Assembly (NCBI GenBank): GCA_003963305.1
Contig: RXJR01000031.1
Location: forward strand, 186,001 to 250,000
Direction: 5' to 3'
Source: Candidatus Melainabacteria bacterium
Lineage (GTDB): Bacteria; Cyanobacteriota; Vampirovibrionia; Obscuribacterales; Obscuribacteraceae
DNA length: 64,000 bases
Within the stretch, counting starts at the first letter, position 1. Every line of letters starts with the position of its first letter. The notes below the pieces were generated by a model, which saw only the letters and a list, made by a program, of their open reading frames with translations, ran no database searches and was not told the origin of the DNA. A program made the translations under genes and the position numbers. Below are positions 9,363-17,425 of the stretch, piece after piece.

Positions 9363-9480
9363 GTTGCTGAGATCGCTCGGCACTGCATTTAGCGGCTTTG
9401 CCAAGAATTAAGGCAAACTTACGCTTATCGCGGTAGCATTGATAGAATCTCACAATCGATAGTTAGATCCGCCGCGCCAG

Positions 9481-9508
9481 GTTTTCCGGTTAATGCCAAT
9501 CGGAAAAC
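9481..9508 (+). promoter_or_regulatory. Leader hairpin before the RND operon
   Basis: GTTTTCCG (9481-9488) and CGGAAAAC (9501-9508) form an 8-base-pair stem with a 12-base loop that ends 12 bases before the adaptor start codon. Its position could affect translation initiation or serve as an operator. No U-tract follows, so it is not a terminator. Confidence 0.45.
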
Positions 9509-9520
9509 GAGACCGAAGTA

Positions 9521-11140
9521 ATGACTAAAGAATTCTCGGAATCCCTTACTGGATCATCGATACAAGTAATCGGCGATCATTCGGCAAACAGTAAACACGA
9601 AGAACAGCTTCCAGAACGGACTGGAGGTCAGGATGCCACGTCTATGCGTTCTGATACCCTGCAGCCTGATGCGGTCGAGACCGATTCACTACAGCCGGAT
9701 TCTCGACAGACCGGTTCCCTGCAACCTGTGGGCTTGCAACCTGGTGCTCTTCAACCACATAAGAACCAACAACTGCGTCAGATAGATCATGCACCCGCAC
9801 TGTCGCGTAAAACCACACTGGCGATCGCAGCAGCTGTAATTTTGGGCATTGCCGGAATGCTCGGCATCTACTTGTACAACAACAAGCCCTGGCAACCGCA
9901 TCAGGCTCCCAAGGCAGCACCACCTGCGGTTACAGTTACGACTGCGAGAGCAGAGAAACGCATGGTTGACGACGACCTCGTCGTGACGGGATCTATCAGC
10001 GCCTGGGACCCTCTCAGTGTAGGCTCTGAAGTGGGTGGACTTCGCATCAACTCGGTCAATGTAGAAGAAGGAGATCGCGTCAAGAAAGGCCAGGTGCTTG
10101 TGACGCTGAACTCCGCTGTTCTTAAGACGCAACTCAAACAAGCACAAGCAAGATTAGCTTCAAATGAAGCGAACTTGAAAAAGGCAATTCAACCCAATCG
10201 CTCTGAGGACATCCGCGCTCTGCAAGCGGCACTGGCGCAGGCAGAGGCAAACACAGCCCAGGAGCAAGCACACGCCGCTCAAGCAAAAGTAAATTTGCGA
10301 GACGCCAATATCAATGCCACCCGTTATAAGACCCTGGCTAGAATGGGTGCCAACAGCGCACAGGAAGCGGAAGCGAAGCAACTGGCAGCCGATACCGCAC
10401 GCGAAGAAGTAGCCAGTTCCACAGCAAAAATCAAGGCTGCGCAATTTCTTGAAACGCAAGCACGCGAAAAATTGCTGGCAGCGACTCACGGCGGACGCAA
10501 CGAAGATATAGAAATTTCCAGAGCGGCTCTGGCAGAAACAAAAGCTCAAATCAATCAACTGCAAGAGCAAATCGCCCAAACCATCATCGTCGCACCTGAC
10601 GATGGGCTGATCTCGAAGCGCGATGCCCATATCGGCGACATTACAACTGCTGGTACGCCGCTCTTCTCAATCATCAGACTGAACAAACTGGAATTACGCG
10701 CTCAAGTATCGGACCAGGATTTGATCAAGTTCAAACCCGGACAGGTTGTCACTGTAACCTCGACAGAGGAAGATTCCAGACCGATCAAGGCGACCGTCAA
10801 ACTCGTAAGCCCACAGGTCGATCCATTAACACGACTGGGAACTGTGCGCATCTCGCTTCCAGACAACGCGGGGCTGAAACCAGGCATGTTCGCCCGTGCC
10901 GATGTCACATTCGGCAAACGCAACGCCATCACCGTGCCAGTCGGTGCGGTCATCACTCGAAACGGTCAATCAGCGGTATTCACCCTGGACGGCGATAGAG
11001 TGGCGAGTTACCCGGTAAAAGTCGGTCAAGAAAATGACACCTATGCCGAAATCATCAGTGGTCTAAATGAAGGGCAAACTGTGGTAGTGCAGGGCGCACG
11101 ATTCCTCTCCGACCGCGACGTCGTTCGCGTCGCGAAATAA
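9521..11140 (+). CDS. RND efflux periplasmic adaptor (HlyD/AcrA family)
   Basis: A 539-residue membrane fusion protein linking an inner-membrane RND pump to an outer-membrane channel. After a cytoplasmic lead of about 90 residues there is one membrane anchor (about 99-118, LAIAAAVILGIAGMLGIYLY). A lipoyl half-motif (VEEGDRVKKGQVLVTLNS), a long helical hairpin rich in Ala/Gln/Glu (about 205-350), the second lipoyl half (IVAPDDGLISKRDAHIGD) and a beta-barrel domain (LKPGMFARADV) follow. The lead carries degenerate repeats of SLQPD/GLQPG type (about 45-80), absent from ordinary adaptors. The pump gene begins 5 bases after its stop, so they form an operon. No outer-membrane channel gene is in the window. 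Substrate unknown. Confidence 0.92.
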   Translation: MTKEFSESLTGSSIQVIGDHSANSKHEEQLPERTGGQDATSMRSDTLQPDAVETDSLQPDSRQTGSLQPVGLQPGALQPHKNQQLRQIDHAPALSRKTTLAIAAAVILGIAGMLGIYLYNNKPWQPHQAPKAAPPAVTVTTARAEKRMVDDDLVVTGSISAWDPLSVGSEVGGLRINSVNVEEGDRVKKGQVLVTLNSAVLKTQLKQAQARLASNEANLKKAIQPNRSEDIRALQAALAQAEANTAQEQAHAAQAKVNLRDANINATRYKTLARMGANSAQEAEAKQLAADTAREEVASSTAKIKAAQFLETQAREKLLAATHGGRNEDIEISRAALAETKAQINQLQEQIAQTIIVAPDDGLISKRDAHIGDITTAGTPLFSIIRLNKLELRAQVSDQDLIKFKPGQVVTVTSTEEDSRPIKATVKLVSPQVDPLTRLGTVRISLPDNAGLKPGMFARADVTFGKRNAITVPVGAVITRNGQSAVFTLDGDRVASYPVKVGQENDTYAEIISGLNEGQTVVVQGARFLSDRDVVRVAK

Positions 11141-11144
11141 TCCT

Positions 11145-14100
11145 ATGAATTGGAATATTTCCGCATGGTGCATCCGCAATCCAATTCCGCCCATTATTTT
11201 GTTTGTACTGCTGACCGTCTTCGGCTGCACATCGCTGGCCCAACTGGGCATCGAAGAAGAGCCAAACATCGACATGCCCTGGGTCTGGGTGGGTGTGACC
11301 ATGAGCGGCGCAGCTCCAATCGAGCTGGAAACGCAAATCACTAAAAAGGTGGAAGACGCAATTGCCAGCGTCGCCAACGTCAAACACATTTATTCAGAAG
11401 TAAATACTGGAGTAAGCAACACTAATATTGAATTCGAATTGGGAACGAACAGCGATCGAGCCACCAACGATGTTCGCGAAGCCATTTCACGCATCAGGCA
11501 ACAACTGCCTCGCGGCATCGAAGAACCGATAGTTCAGCGCCAGGATTACGTCAGCGGTTCCTCAATCACATACACAATCTCATCGACAAAAAATCGCCCC
11601 ACACTCGAATTGAGCTGGATTGTCGACAATGACGTTTCGCGTGCCCTCATGGCGAACTCCAACATCGGTCAAGTTTACAGATTTGGTGGAGTGGATCGGC
11701 AGATCAACGTCAGCCTGGACCCGATCAGATTGGAAGCCCTTGGAGTCACAGCAGACATGGTCAACACGCAGCTGCGCGCGCTGAACATCAATCTACCTGG
11801 TGGTCGGGGCACGGTGGGCGCGGCTGAAGAATCGATTCGCACGCTGGGCAGTGCCCCCACGGTGGATGCTCTCAGATCGACACGCATCATGCTGCCGGGC
11901 AACCGCTGGGTGGAACTGCGGGCGCTGGGTGACGTGTCGGAAGGGATATCAGAGCAGCGGCACAAAGCAATGCTGGATGGCAACTCAGTAGTCAGCTTCG
12001 AAATCATTCGACGCCGCGGAAAAAACATTGTCGCCGTCGAGAAAGACGCTGAGCGAATTCTCGACGACTTACAAAAGCGATTAGGACCAGACATAAAATT
12101 CACTCGGATTTTCAGCGACGCAAAATATGTGCGCGAATCATGTGACTCTACCTTCGAGTCGCTTTTGCTGGGCGCAATATTAGCTGTAATCGTCATATGG
12201 GCATTTCTCAGGGACGGAAGAGCGGCGATTATCGCAGCCGTTGCTATGCCACTGTCTGTAATACCGACGTTCGGCTTCATGAAATTAGCAGACTTTACGC
12301 TCAACGACATGTCGCTCCTCGGAATGGCGCTGGTCATAGGAATTCTCGTCGACGATGCAATCGTTGAAATCGAAAACATTGTGCGGCATATGAACCAGGG
12401 CAAAAAGCCATATTTCGCCGCAATTGACGCGGCTGACGAAATTGGTCTAGCGGTCGTTGCCACCACAATGGCAGCAGTGGTTGTTTTCCTGCCGGTTGCC
12501 TTTATGGGAGGTATACCGGGTCAATTCTTCCGCCAATTCGGATTGACTGTTTCGGTAGCCGTATTCTGCTCACTTCTGGTGGCAAGATTGATTACTCCCG
12601 TGATGGCAGCCTACTGGCTCAAGCCACACAAAGAAGTAAAGGAATCACATACACTCAATAATATCTACGAACACTTCCTCGCTCTTGCCCTGAAACACAG
12701 ATTGATTACGGCAATCGCCGGCATCATTTTCTTTGGCGCCAGCTGCGTGCTTTTCAAATCGCTACCGACTTCACTTGTCTCACGAATCGACCGGGGCGAA
12801 TCGACAATTACGGTGGAATTGCCACCGGGATCACAATTGCAAGACACGCTCAATGTCGTTGACAAGCTGACCGGAATTATCAAGAAACAACCTGAAGTAG
12901 TGACCATCTTCTCCTCTGTCGGAAAAGGTGGTGAGGTAAATCAGGGACGCATTCACATAGTTCTCAAGCCCAAAGGCGAGCGCAAAATTTCGCAAGATGA
13001 ATTTGAAGACAAATTGCGCCCACAATTCGCTGAAGTGCCAGGTGCGCGTGTAACCTTCAACGGCGGCTGGGGCTCAGGCAGCGTGCAAATTCTGCTCACC
13101 AGTTACGACACTGCAGCCCTGGAGCAGACGGCTCAAGAACTGACAAAAGAAGTACGAAAAATTCCAGAGCTGACAGACGTTCAATCAACCGCGTCATCGC
13201 TGCGACCTGAAATCGTAGTTCGGCCTGACTTCGCCCGAGCAGCGGAACAAGGAGTTTCGGTCGAATCGATAGCCCGAACGGCTCTAGTTGCTACCGTGGG
13301 CGATACCGAAGCAAACCGTCCAAAATTCGACCTGGCTGACAGACAGATACCGATTGTTGTGCAAATCGATCCCAAATATCGTCACAAGATGTCGGTGATA
13401 GGCAATTTGCGTGTCGCAGGTAACGGGGGCAGGCTCGTGCCGTTGTCGAGTGTCGCTAAAGTTTCTCTCGACAGTGGATTGTTCAAAATCGACAGACACG
13501 ACCGGGCTCGCCAGGTTTCCATCAACGCCAAGTTCGGCGCCAATTACACTCTTGGGCAAGCACTCGAGGCTATCCACAACCTGCCCGCATACAAAAATAT
13601 GCCGCCCTCACTGAAGGAACATAAGACCGGCGATGCCGAAATTCAGGGCGATATTTTCGGAGGCTTCGGTTATGCCATCGTCACCGGAGTGCTCCTTATC
13701 TACGCAGTTCTGGTGCTATTGTTCCGAGGATTTTTGCAGCCTTTCACGATCATGATGTCGTTGCCGCTGTCACTCGGAGGCGCCTTGATCGGTCTGGTAC
13801 TTTTCAACAAGCCGATCGACATGTATGCGCTGATTGGCATCGTCATGCTCATGGGTCTGGTCACTAAAAACGCTATTCTTCTCGTCGAATACTGCCTCGC
13901 GGCGATGTCGAGCGGCATGAGTCGTCGCGAGGCAATTTTTAGTGCCGGCCGAACCAGGATGCGACCGATTCTGATGACAACAACTGCTATGATAGCGGGC
14001 ATGCTTCCCATCGCCGTAGGGCTGGGTGCCGGTTCGGAAGCCAGAGCACCCATGGCGATAGCAGTTGTGGGTGGATTGTTCATGTCTACTCTCTTGACAC

Positions 14101-14267
14101 TGGTTGTTGTGCCTGTAGTCTTCACTTATATGGATGATTTGCAAAATTGGATTTTCAAAGTCTTCAAGAGTAGATCCCATGACGAGCACGACTCTAATAT
14201 AAGAGTGACCGAATCAGCCGAACCTAGCGATACGACAAGCCCTAAACTAATCAATAAAACAAAATGA
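11145..14267 (+). CDS. RND multidrug efflux pump, HAE/AcrB-like permease
   Basis: A 1040-residue proton-driven inner-membrane transporter of usual family length. The N-terminal helix is followed by the porter domain. The transmembrane block begins near residue 335 (LLLGAILAVIVIWAFLRDGR) and helix 4 carries the proton-relay pair in GILVDDAIVEIENI. A second porter/transmembrane half ends with GLVTKNAILLVEY, also a family hallmark. The last 35 residues are polar and cytoplasmic. It lies 5 bases behind its adaptor and overlaps the next gene by 4 bases (ATGA), so the three are translated together. Sequence does not reveal the substrate; it lacks the metal-binding features of CzcA-type pumps that I would look for. 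Confidence 0.94.
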   Translation: MNWNISAWCIRNPIPPIILFVLLTVFGCTSLAQLGIEEEPNIDMPWVWVGVTMSGAAPIELETQITKKVEDAIASVANVKHIYSEVNTGVSNTNIEFELGTNSDRATNDVREAISRIRQQLPRGIEEPIVQRQDYVSGSSITYTISSTKNRPTLELSWIVDNDVSRALMANSNIGQVYRFGGVDRQINVSLDPIRLEALGVTADMVNTQLRALNINLPGGRGTVGAAEESIRTLGSAPTVDALRSTRIMLPGNRWVELRALGDVSEGISEQRHKAMLDGNSVVSFEIIRRRGKNIVAVEKDAERILDDLQKRLGPDIKFTRIFSDAKYVRESCDSTFESLLLGAILAVIVIWAFLRDGRAAIIAAVAMPLSVIPTFGFMKLADFTLNDMSLLGMALVIGILVDDAIVEIENIVRHMNQGKKPYFAAIDAADEIGLAVVATTMAAVVVFLPVAFMGGIPGQFFRQFGLTVSVAVFCSLLVARLITPVMAAYWLKPHKEVKESHTLNNIYEHFLALALKHRLITAIAGIIFFGASCVLFKSLPTSLVSRIDRGESTITVELPPGSQLQDTLNVVDKLTGIIKKQPEVVTIFSSVGKGGEVNQGRIHIVLKPKGERKISQDEFEDKLRPQFAEVPGARVTFNGGWGSGSVQILLTSYDTAALEQTAQELTKEVRKIPELTDVQSTASSLRPEIVVRPDFARAAEQGVSVESIARTALVATVGDTEANRPKFDLADRQIPIVVQIDPKYRHKMSVIGNLRVAGNGGRLVPLSSVAKVSLDSGLFKIDRHDRARQVSINAKFGANYTLGQALEAIHNLPAYKNMPPSLKEHKTGDAEIQGDIFGGFGYAIVTGVLLIYAVLVLLFRGFLQPFTIMMSLPLSLGGALIGLVLFNKPIDMYALIGIVMLMGLVTKNAILLVEYCLAAMSSGMSRREAIFSAGRTRMRPILMTTTAMIAGMLPIAVGLGAGSEARAPMAIAVVGGLFMSTLLTLVVVPVVFTYMDDLQNWIFKVFKSRSHDEHDSNIRVTESAEPSDTTSPKLINKTK

Positions 14268-15073
14268 TGAACACCGCTAACGACGCATTCCTACTTGTAT
14301 TCCTCTTTGTAGGAATTGCTCTAGTGGGTCAACACATCGTCAATAGATTCGTAAAAATCGAAATTCTCGAGCAACATCACAGCGCCGGCGAAGCCATGAT
14401 GGGCGTTGTTGGAACACTATTTTCCGTGCTCCTCGGATTCATGATCGCCAGCGCCATGACCAAATATCAAGACGCACAAATGTGTGGACAAATGGAAGCA
14501 AGCAATGTGGCCAGCGTATTTCGTATAGCTCGGGGCATGTCGGATATCGACCGACCGAGAATTCGTAATCTTTGTCGAGCTTACGTTGATGATGTGATCA
14601 ACTCTGAGTGGCCGAAGATGCAACGGCACGAAAAAATCAATCACGGATGGGAGACCTACCAACAACTGTGGGAAGCCGTTTTGGCAACCGTGCCAGAGAA
14701 CGACAGGCAGAGCAATTTGCAACAGGGCATGATCGCTTCCATGCAATCACTTGGAGAACAGCGTAGACAAAGAATCTTGCTTGCATCAACGGCGATGCCA
14801 AAAGCACTATGGGTAGTGGTAGGTATCGGCGCACTTATTACGGTGGCATTCACTTATGTCTTTGCCTCGCAATTTCATCAAGTGCAAGGTGCTATGACGA
14901 CTCTCGTTGCAGCGGCATTGGCTTTAAACATCTGGCTCCTGGCGGCTTACTCAGACCCTTACAGCGGCGAACTTAAGATCTCACCATCAATGTTCGAGCT
15001 GGTGCGAGATGCAATTTTGCCGATCCCAGATACACCATCAAGATTCCTCCATGATGCAAAACCTGAAAAGTAG
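14264..15073 (+). CDS. DUF4239 membrane protein
   Basis: A 269-residue protein with two N-terminal spans (about 8-27 and 48-68, the second being GVVGTLFSVLLGFMIASAMTKYQ), a soluble helical middle and two C-terminal spans (about 183-205 and 212-230). The layout and the motif LFSVLLGFMIA...Y match the DUF4239 (bestrophin-like) family, whose function is unsettled. It shares the ATGA overlap with the pump gene, so it is the third cistron of the RND operon, unusual company for this family. It could be a channel or an accessory protein; that is inference. Confidence 0.85.
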   Translation: MMNTANDAFLLVFLFVGIALVGQHIVNRFVKIEILEQHHSAGEAMMGVVGTLFSVLLGFMIASAMTKYQDAQMCGQMEASNVASVFRIARGMSDIDRPRIRNLCRAYVDDVINSEWPKMQRHEKINHGWETYQQLWEAVLATVPENDRQSNLQQGMIASMQSLGEQRRQRILLASTAMPKALWVVVGIGALITVAFTYVFASQFHQVQGAMTTLVAAALALNIWLLAAYSDPYSGELKISPSMFELVRDAILPIPDTPSRFLHDAKPEK

Positions 15074-15142
15074 GAACAGCAACGGACAGGGCAGAGCTCA
15101 GAGCGGCAGCGAAATACAGAACGACCTGTTGTATGCGAAATG

Positions 15143-16546
15143 CTACTTGCCGGTGGTCTGAGAAATCGGTGCCACCACAGGATTTACCTTCATTCCATCC
15201 ATAATAAAATCCTGCGGGCTGATAATCACTCTGTCACCATCATTGACACCATTGGCGACTTCAAATTGTCCGCCCAGATCGCGCCCTACATCAAGCTTCT
15301 TAACGTGTACAACGTTATCTTTATCCAGGACATAGACAAATTGTCCATCGGCGCGAGTCACTAGAGTCGACGCTGGAATAACCGGCAGCCTCATCGTAGA
15401 CGGAGCTTGAAAGCGAACCTTGGCATACATTCCGGGCAAGAGCTTATGATTCTGATTGGGCACATGAATTTCAACTTGCAATGTCTTGGATGTTTCATCC
15501 AGGCCGCCCGAGACATTCGTCACCGTACCTTCGAAATCTTGTCGTGGAAACTCAGGGAACGTCAATTTTGCGATCTCGCCCTGATGAATGTAGGGGACGT
15601 ATTGCTCGGGCACGTAGACAAAAACACGCAACACATCTGTTTTTGCTACTTCAAACAAAATCGAACTGCCATTGTTGCTTCCGGAACTAATCAACGCACC
15701 AGCGTCAACGTTTCGCTTGGTAATGATTCCGGAAAACGGTGCTGTCACTTTTTTAAACGACCGGGTCGCTTCTATTTGCTGATGCTGCGCCTTTGCTGTG
15801 TCAAGCGCACTCTGGGCTGCCTTGACCGCTGCTGCAGCAGAGTTGTATGTCGCCCTGGCAGATCGCTCGGCTTCATTCAATGATTCAAGTGTTGCAACTG
15901 CACCGTTATATTGCTGCACGTGAGAATCTCTGTCTTCGAGACTGACTGCACCTTGTTTAGCAAGCCCGGTGTAGCGTGTAACTTCAGCTGTGTAGAACTG
16001 CAAGTCAGTCCGTCCCTTGCGTACATTCGCCGCCACGGTGCGCATATCAGCCTGAGCTTTTACCTGAGTTTCTTTGGCATTTTCCACCTGGGCTCTGGCT
16101 TGTTGTACCGCACTTTCTGCTGCCTGCACCTGTTGATCGATTTCAGGCGTATCAATCGTTGCCAGCACCTGACCGGCTTTTACCTGGTCACCGATATTTG
16201 CAAACCGCTCATTCAAATAGCCATTTACGCGTGCGTATATCTGGGCAACCTGAATCGCTTGAGTGGAACCTGGTAATACAAATTCCTGTATCGCGGCTCC
16301 GGGTTGAGCAACGACGATTGAGACACTGGGGGCTTCGCTGATCTGCTTCTTGGTGTCCTGAATCAGTGTTTGTTGTTGAAAAATTCTTGGCAAAGCACCG
16401 AATGCAATAAGACCGATCAGTGCGACCACCACTATGGTGCCAATAGTCCAGGGCAAAGCTGATTTTTTCGCGGGAACGCCGGCAGCAACCGGAACCTGAC
16501 TCTCAGGCAATGTCGCAGATGCTAACGTGTCGCTATTCGGTTCCAT
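15143..16546 (-). CDS. RND efflux periplasmic adaptor (second system)
   Basis: A 467-residue HlyD/AcrA-type membrane fusion protein. It has a short cytoplasmic lead, a membrane anchor (about 31-50, TIGTIVVVALIGLIAFGALP) and a lipoyl half-motif (ANIGDQVKAGQVLATIDTP). An Ala/Gln-rich helical hairpin (about 140-265), the second half-motif (VTAPFSGIITKRNVDAGALI) and a beta-barrel domain (LLPGMYAKVRFQAP) follow. It is downstream of the GntR repressor gene on the same strand (29-base gap) and therefore probably co-expressed with it, while the partner pump is transcribed the other way from 17426. It has no extended repeat lead, unlike the adaptor at 9521. Confidence 0.92.
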   Translation of the reverse strand: MEPNSDTLASATLPESQVPVAAGVPAKKSALPWTIGTIVVVALIGLIAFGALPRIFQQQTLIQDTKKQISEAPSVSIVVAQPGAAIQEFVLPGSTQAIQVAQIYARVNGYLNERFANIGDQVKAGQVLATIDTPEIDQQVQAAESAVQQARAQVENAKETQVKAQADMRTVAANVRKGRTDLQFYTAEVTRYTGLAKQGAVSLEDRDSHVQQYNGAVATLESLNEAERSARATYNSAAAAVKAAQSALDTAKAQHQQIEATRSFKKVTAPFSGIITKRNVDAGALISSGSNNGSSILFEVAKTDVLRVFVYVPEQYVPYIHQGEIAKLTFPEFPRQDFEGTVTNVSGGLDETSKTLQVEIHVPNQNHKLLPGMYAKVRFQAPSTMRLPVIPASTLVTRADGQFVYVLDKDNVVHVKKLDVGRDLGGQFEVANGVNDGDRVIISPQDFIMDGMKVNPVVAPISQTTGK

Positions 16547-16575
16547 GCTTTTGTCTCTTACTCCTCTTTATGTCT

Positions 16576-17259
16576 TTATGTGGACGGATTCCCTGGAGAC
16601 TCGACTCCGACCAAGACAGTTTCAGTGTGCAACTTTAGAAGTTTGCCGGCATAACGATTGTCGTTTTCAGCAAATGCCTCGATGATTTCCATATGCTCTT
16701 GCGCACACTCCTCGAGATTGAACAAATTGGAGTGGGCTAGCGAAAGCATTCTAATCTCAGGCGCTATCGTCTCCCAGACAATCATCAAAGTTGCATTGCC
16801 AGAGGCTTCCACAATGATTCTATGGAATTCGATATTGGCAAAACCGTATTTCTGCGCATTCTGCTCACGCGCAGCAGCGACTGTTTCAAGAGCTTTCGCG
16901 CGTAACTCATCCATTCGAGGCAACAATCTGTCACCCATCTTTTCGGCCGCAAGTTGTTCGAGAACGCCCCGAATTTCAAGACACTCCTGCATTTCACGGC
17001 TCGTAACTTCTCTGACACGCGTACCTTTATATGGTTGCGTTTCGACTACACGCATTGCCTCGAGCTGCGAAAGAGCCTCCCTAATGGGAGCCTGACTGGT
17101 GGCAAATTCTTTGGCAATTTGTAGCTCAACAAGTTTCTGACCAGGTGCATATGTTCCATCGCAGATACGCTGCAAAATCACATCTTTTATGCGATTGCTT
17201 GCACAATTTTTGGACTTCTCAGGAGTCGTCTTATCTGTCGATTGCACCGTTGATCTCAC
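16576..17259 (-). CDS. GntR-family repressor, FadR/FCD subfamily
   Basis: A 227-residue one-component regulator. Residues about 22-85 form the winged helix-turn-helix (IKDVILQRICDGTYAPGQKL, SQAPIREALSQLEA), and about 95-215 form the all-helical FCD ligand domain, with metal/ligand residues such as Glu/His in FANIEFHRIIVEASGN and the late HMEIIEAF. Start is GTG 17259; the first operator (17263-17276) lies 4 bases upstream, so binding would block its own expression. It is co-oriented with the adaptor and divergent from the pump, so it very probably controls both. The inducer is unknown; FCD regulators usually respond to small carboxylates. Confidence 0.92.
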   Translation of the reverse strand: MRSTVQSTDKTTPEKSKNCASNRIKDVILQRICDGTYAPGQKLVELQIAKEFATSQAPIREALSQLEAMRVVETQPYKGTRVREVTSREMQECLEIRGVLEQLAAEKMGDRLLPRMDELRAKALETVAAAREQNAQKYGFANIEFHRIIVEASGNATLMIVWETIAPEIRMLSLAHSNLFNLEECAQEHMEIIEAFAENDNRYAGKLLKLHTETVLVGVESPGNPST

Positions 17260-17262
17260 CCA

Positions 17263-17276
17263 AATTATCGATAATT
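17263..17276. promoter_or_regulatory. Operator O1 (14-base palindrome)
   Basis: AATTATCGATAATT is a perfect palindrome 4 bases upstream of the gntR start codon. The same core ATTATCGATAAT recurs in O2 at 17377-17388, and a half copy AATTATCG is at 17311-17318. The size and symmetry fit a FadR-type GntR operator. It would give autoregulation. Confidence 0.7.
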
Positions 17277-17343
17277 ACCCAATTTGGCGGCAAAACTTGC
17301 CAAGCAGCTCAATTATCGCCGAATCAATCACTTCAGGGATTTT

Positions 17344-17372
17344 TTGAAAAAATTTCCCCTTAGCAATTATAG
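17344..17372 (+). promoter_or_regulatory. Sigma-70-type promoter of the second RND pump
   Basis: TTGAAA (17344-17349), a 17-base spacer and TTATAG (17367-17372) form a good promoter. The -10 lies inside operator O2, so a bound repressor would occlude RNA polymerase. The predicted transcription start is near 17379, about 47 bases before the ATG. Confidence 0.6.
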
Positions 17373-17401
17373 CCGAATTATCGATAATCCGGCTATAATT
17401 G
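17364..17401. promoter_or_regulatory. Operator O2 (38-base near-perfect palindrome)
   Basis: The 38 bases centred between 17382 and 17383 match their reverse complement except for one symmetric mismatched pair. The centre is ATTATCGATAAT, the same core as O1, and each arm includes a TATAAT-like hexamer (17394-17399 on the plus strand, mirrored on the minus strand). It overlaps the -10 of the pump promoter. It is the best candidate for the main GntR binding site. Confidence 0.75.
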
Positions 17402-17425
17402 ATTAGACTCGAGGTCAAAAAGTTT

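Noticed and set aside
17399-17425. TTG start of the second RND pump at 17399
   Set aside because: It lies in the operator palindrome and lacks a ribosome site; family alignment and GAGG favour ATG 17426.
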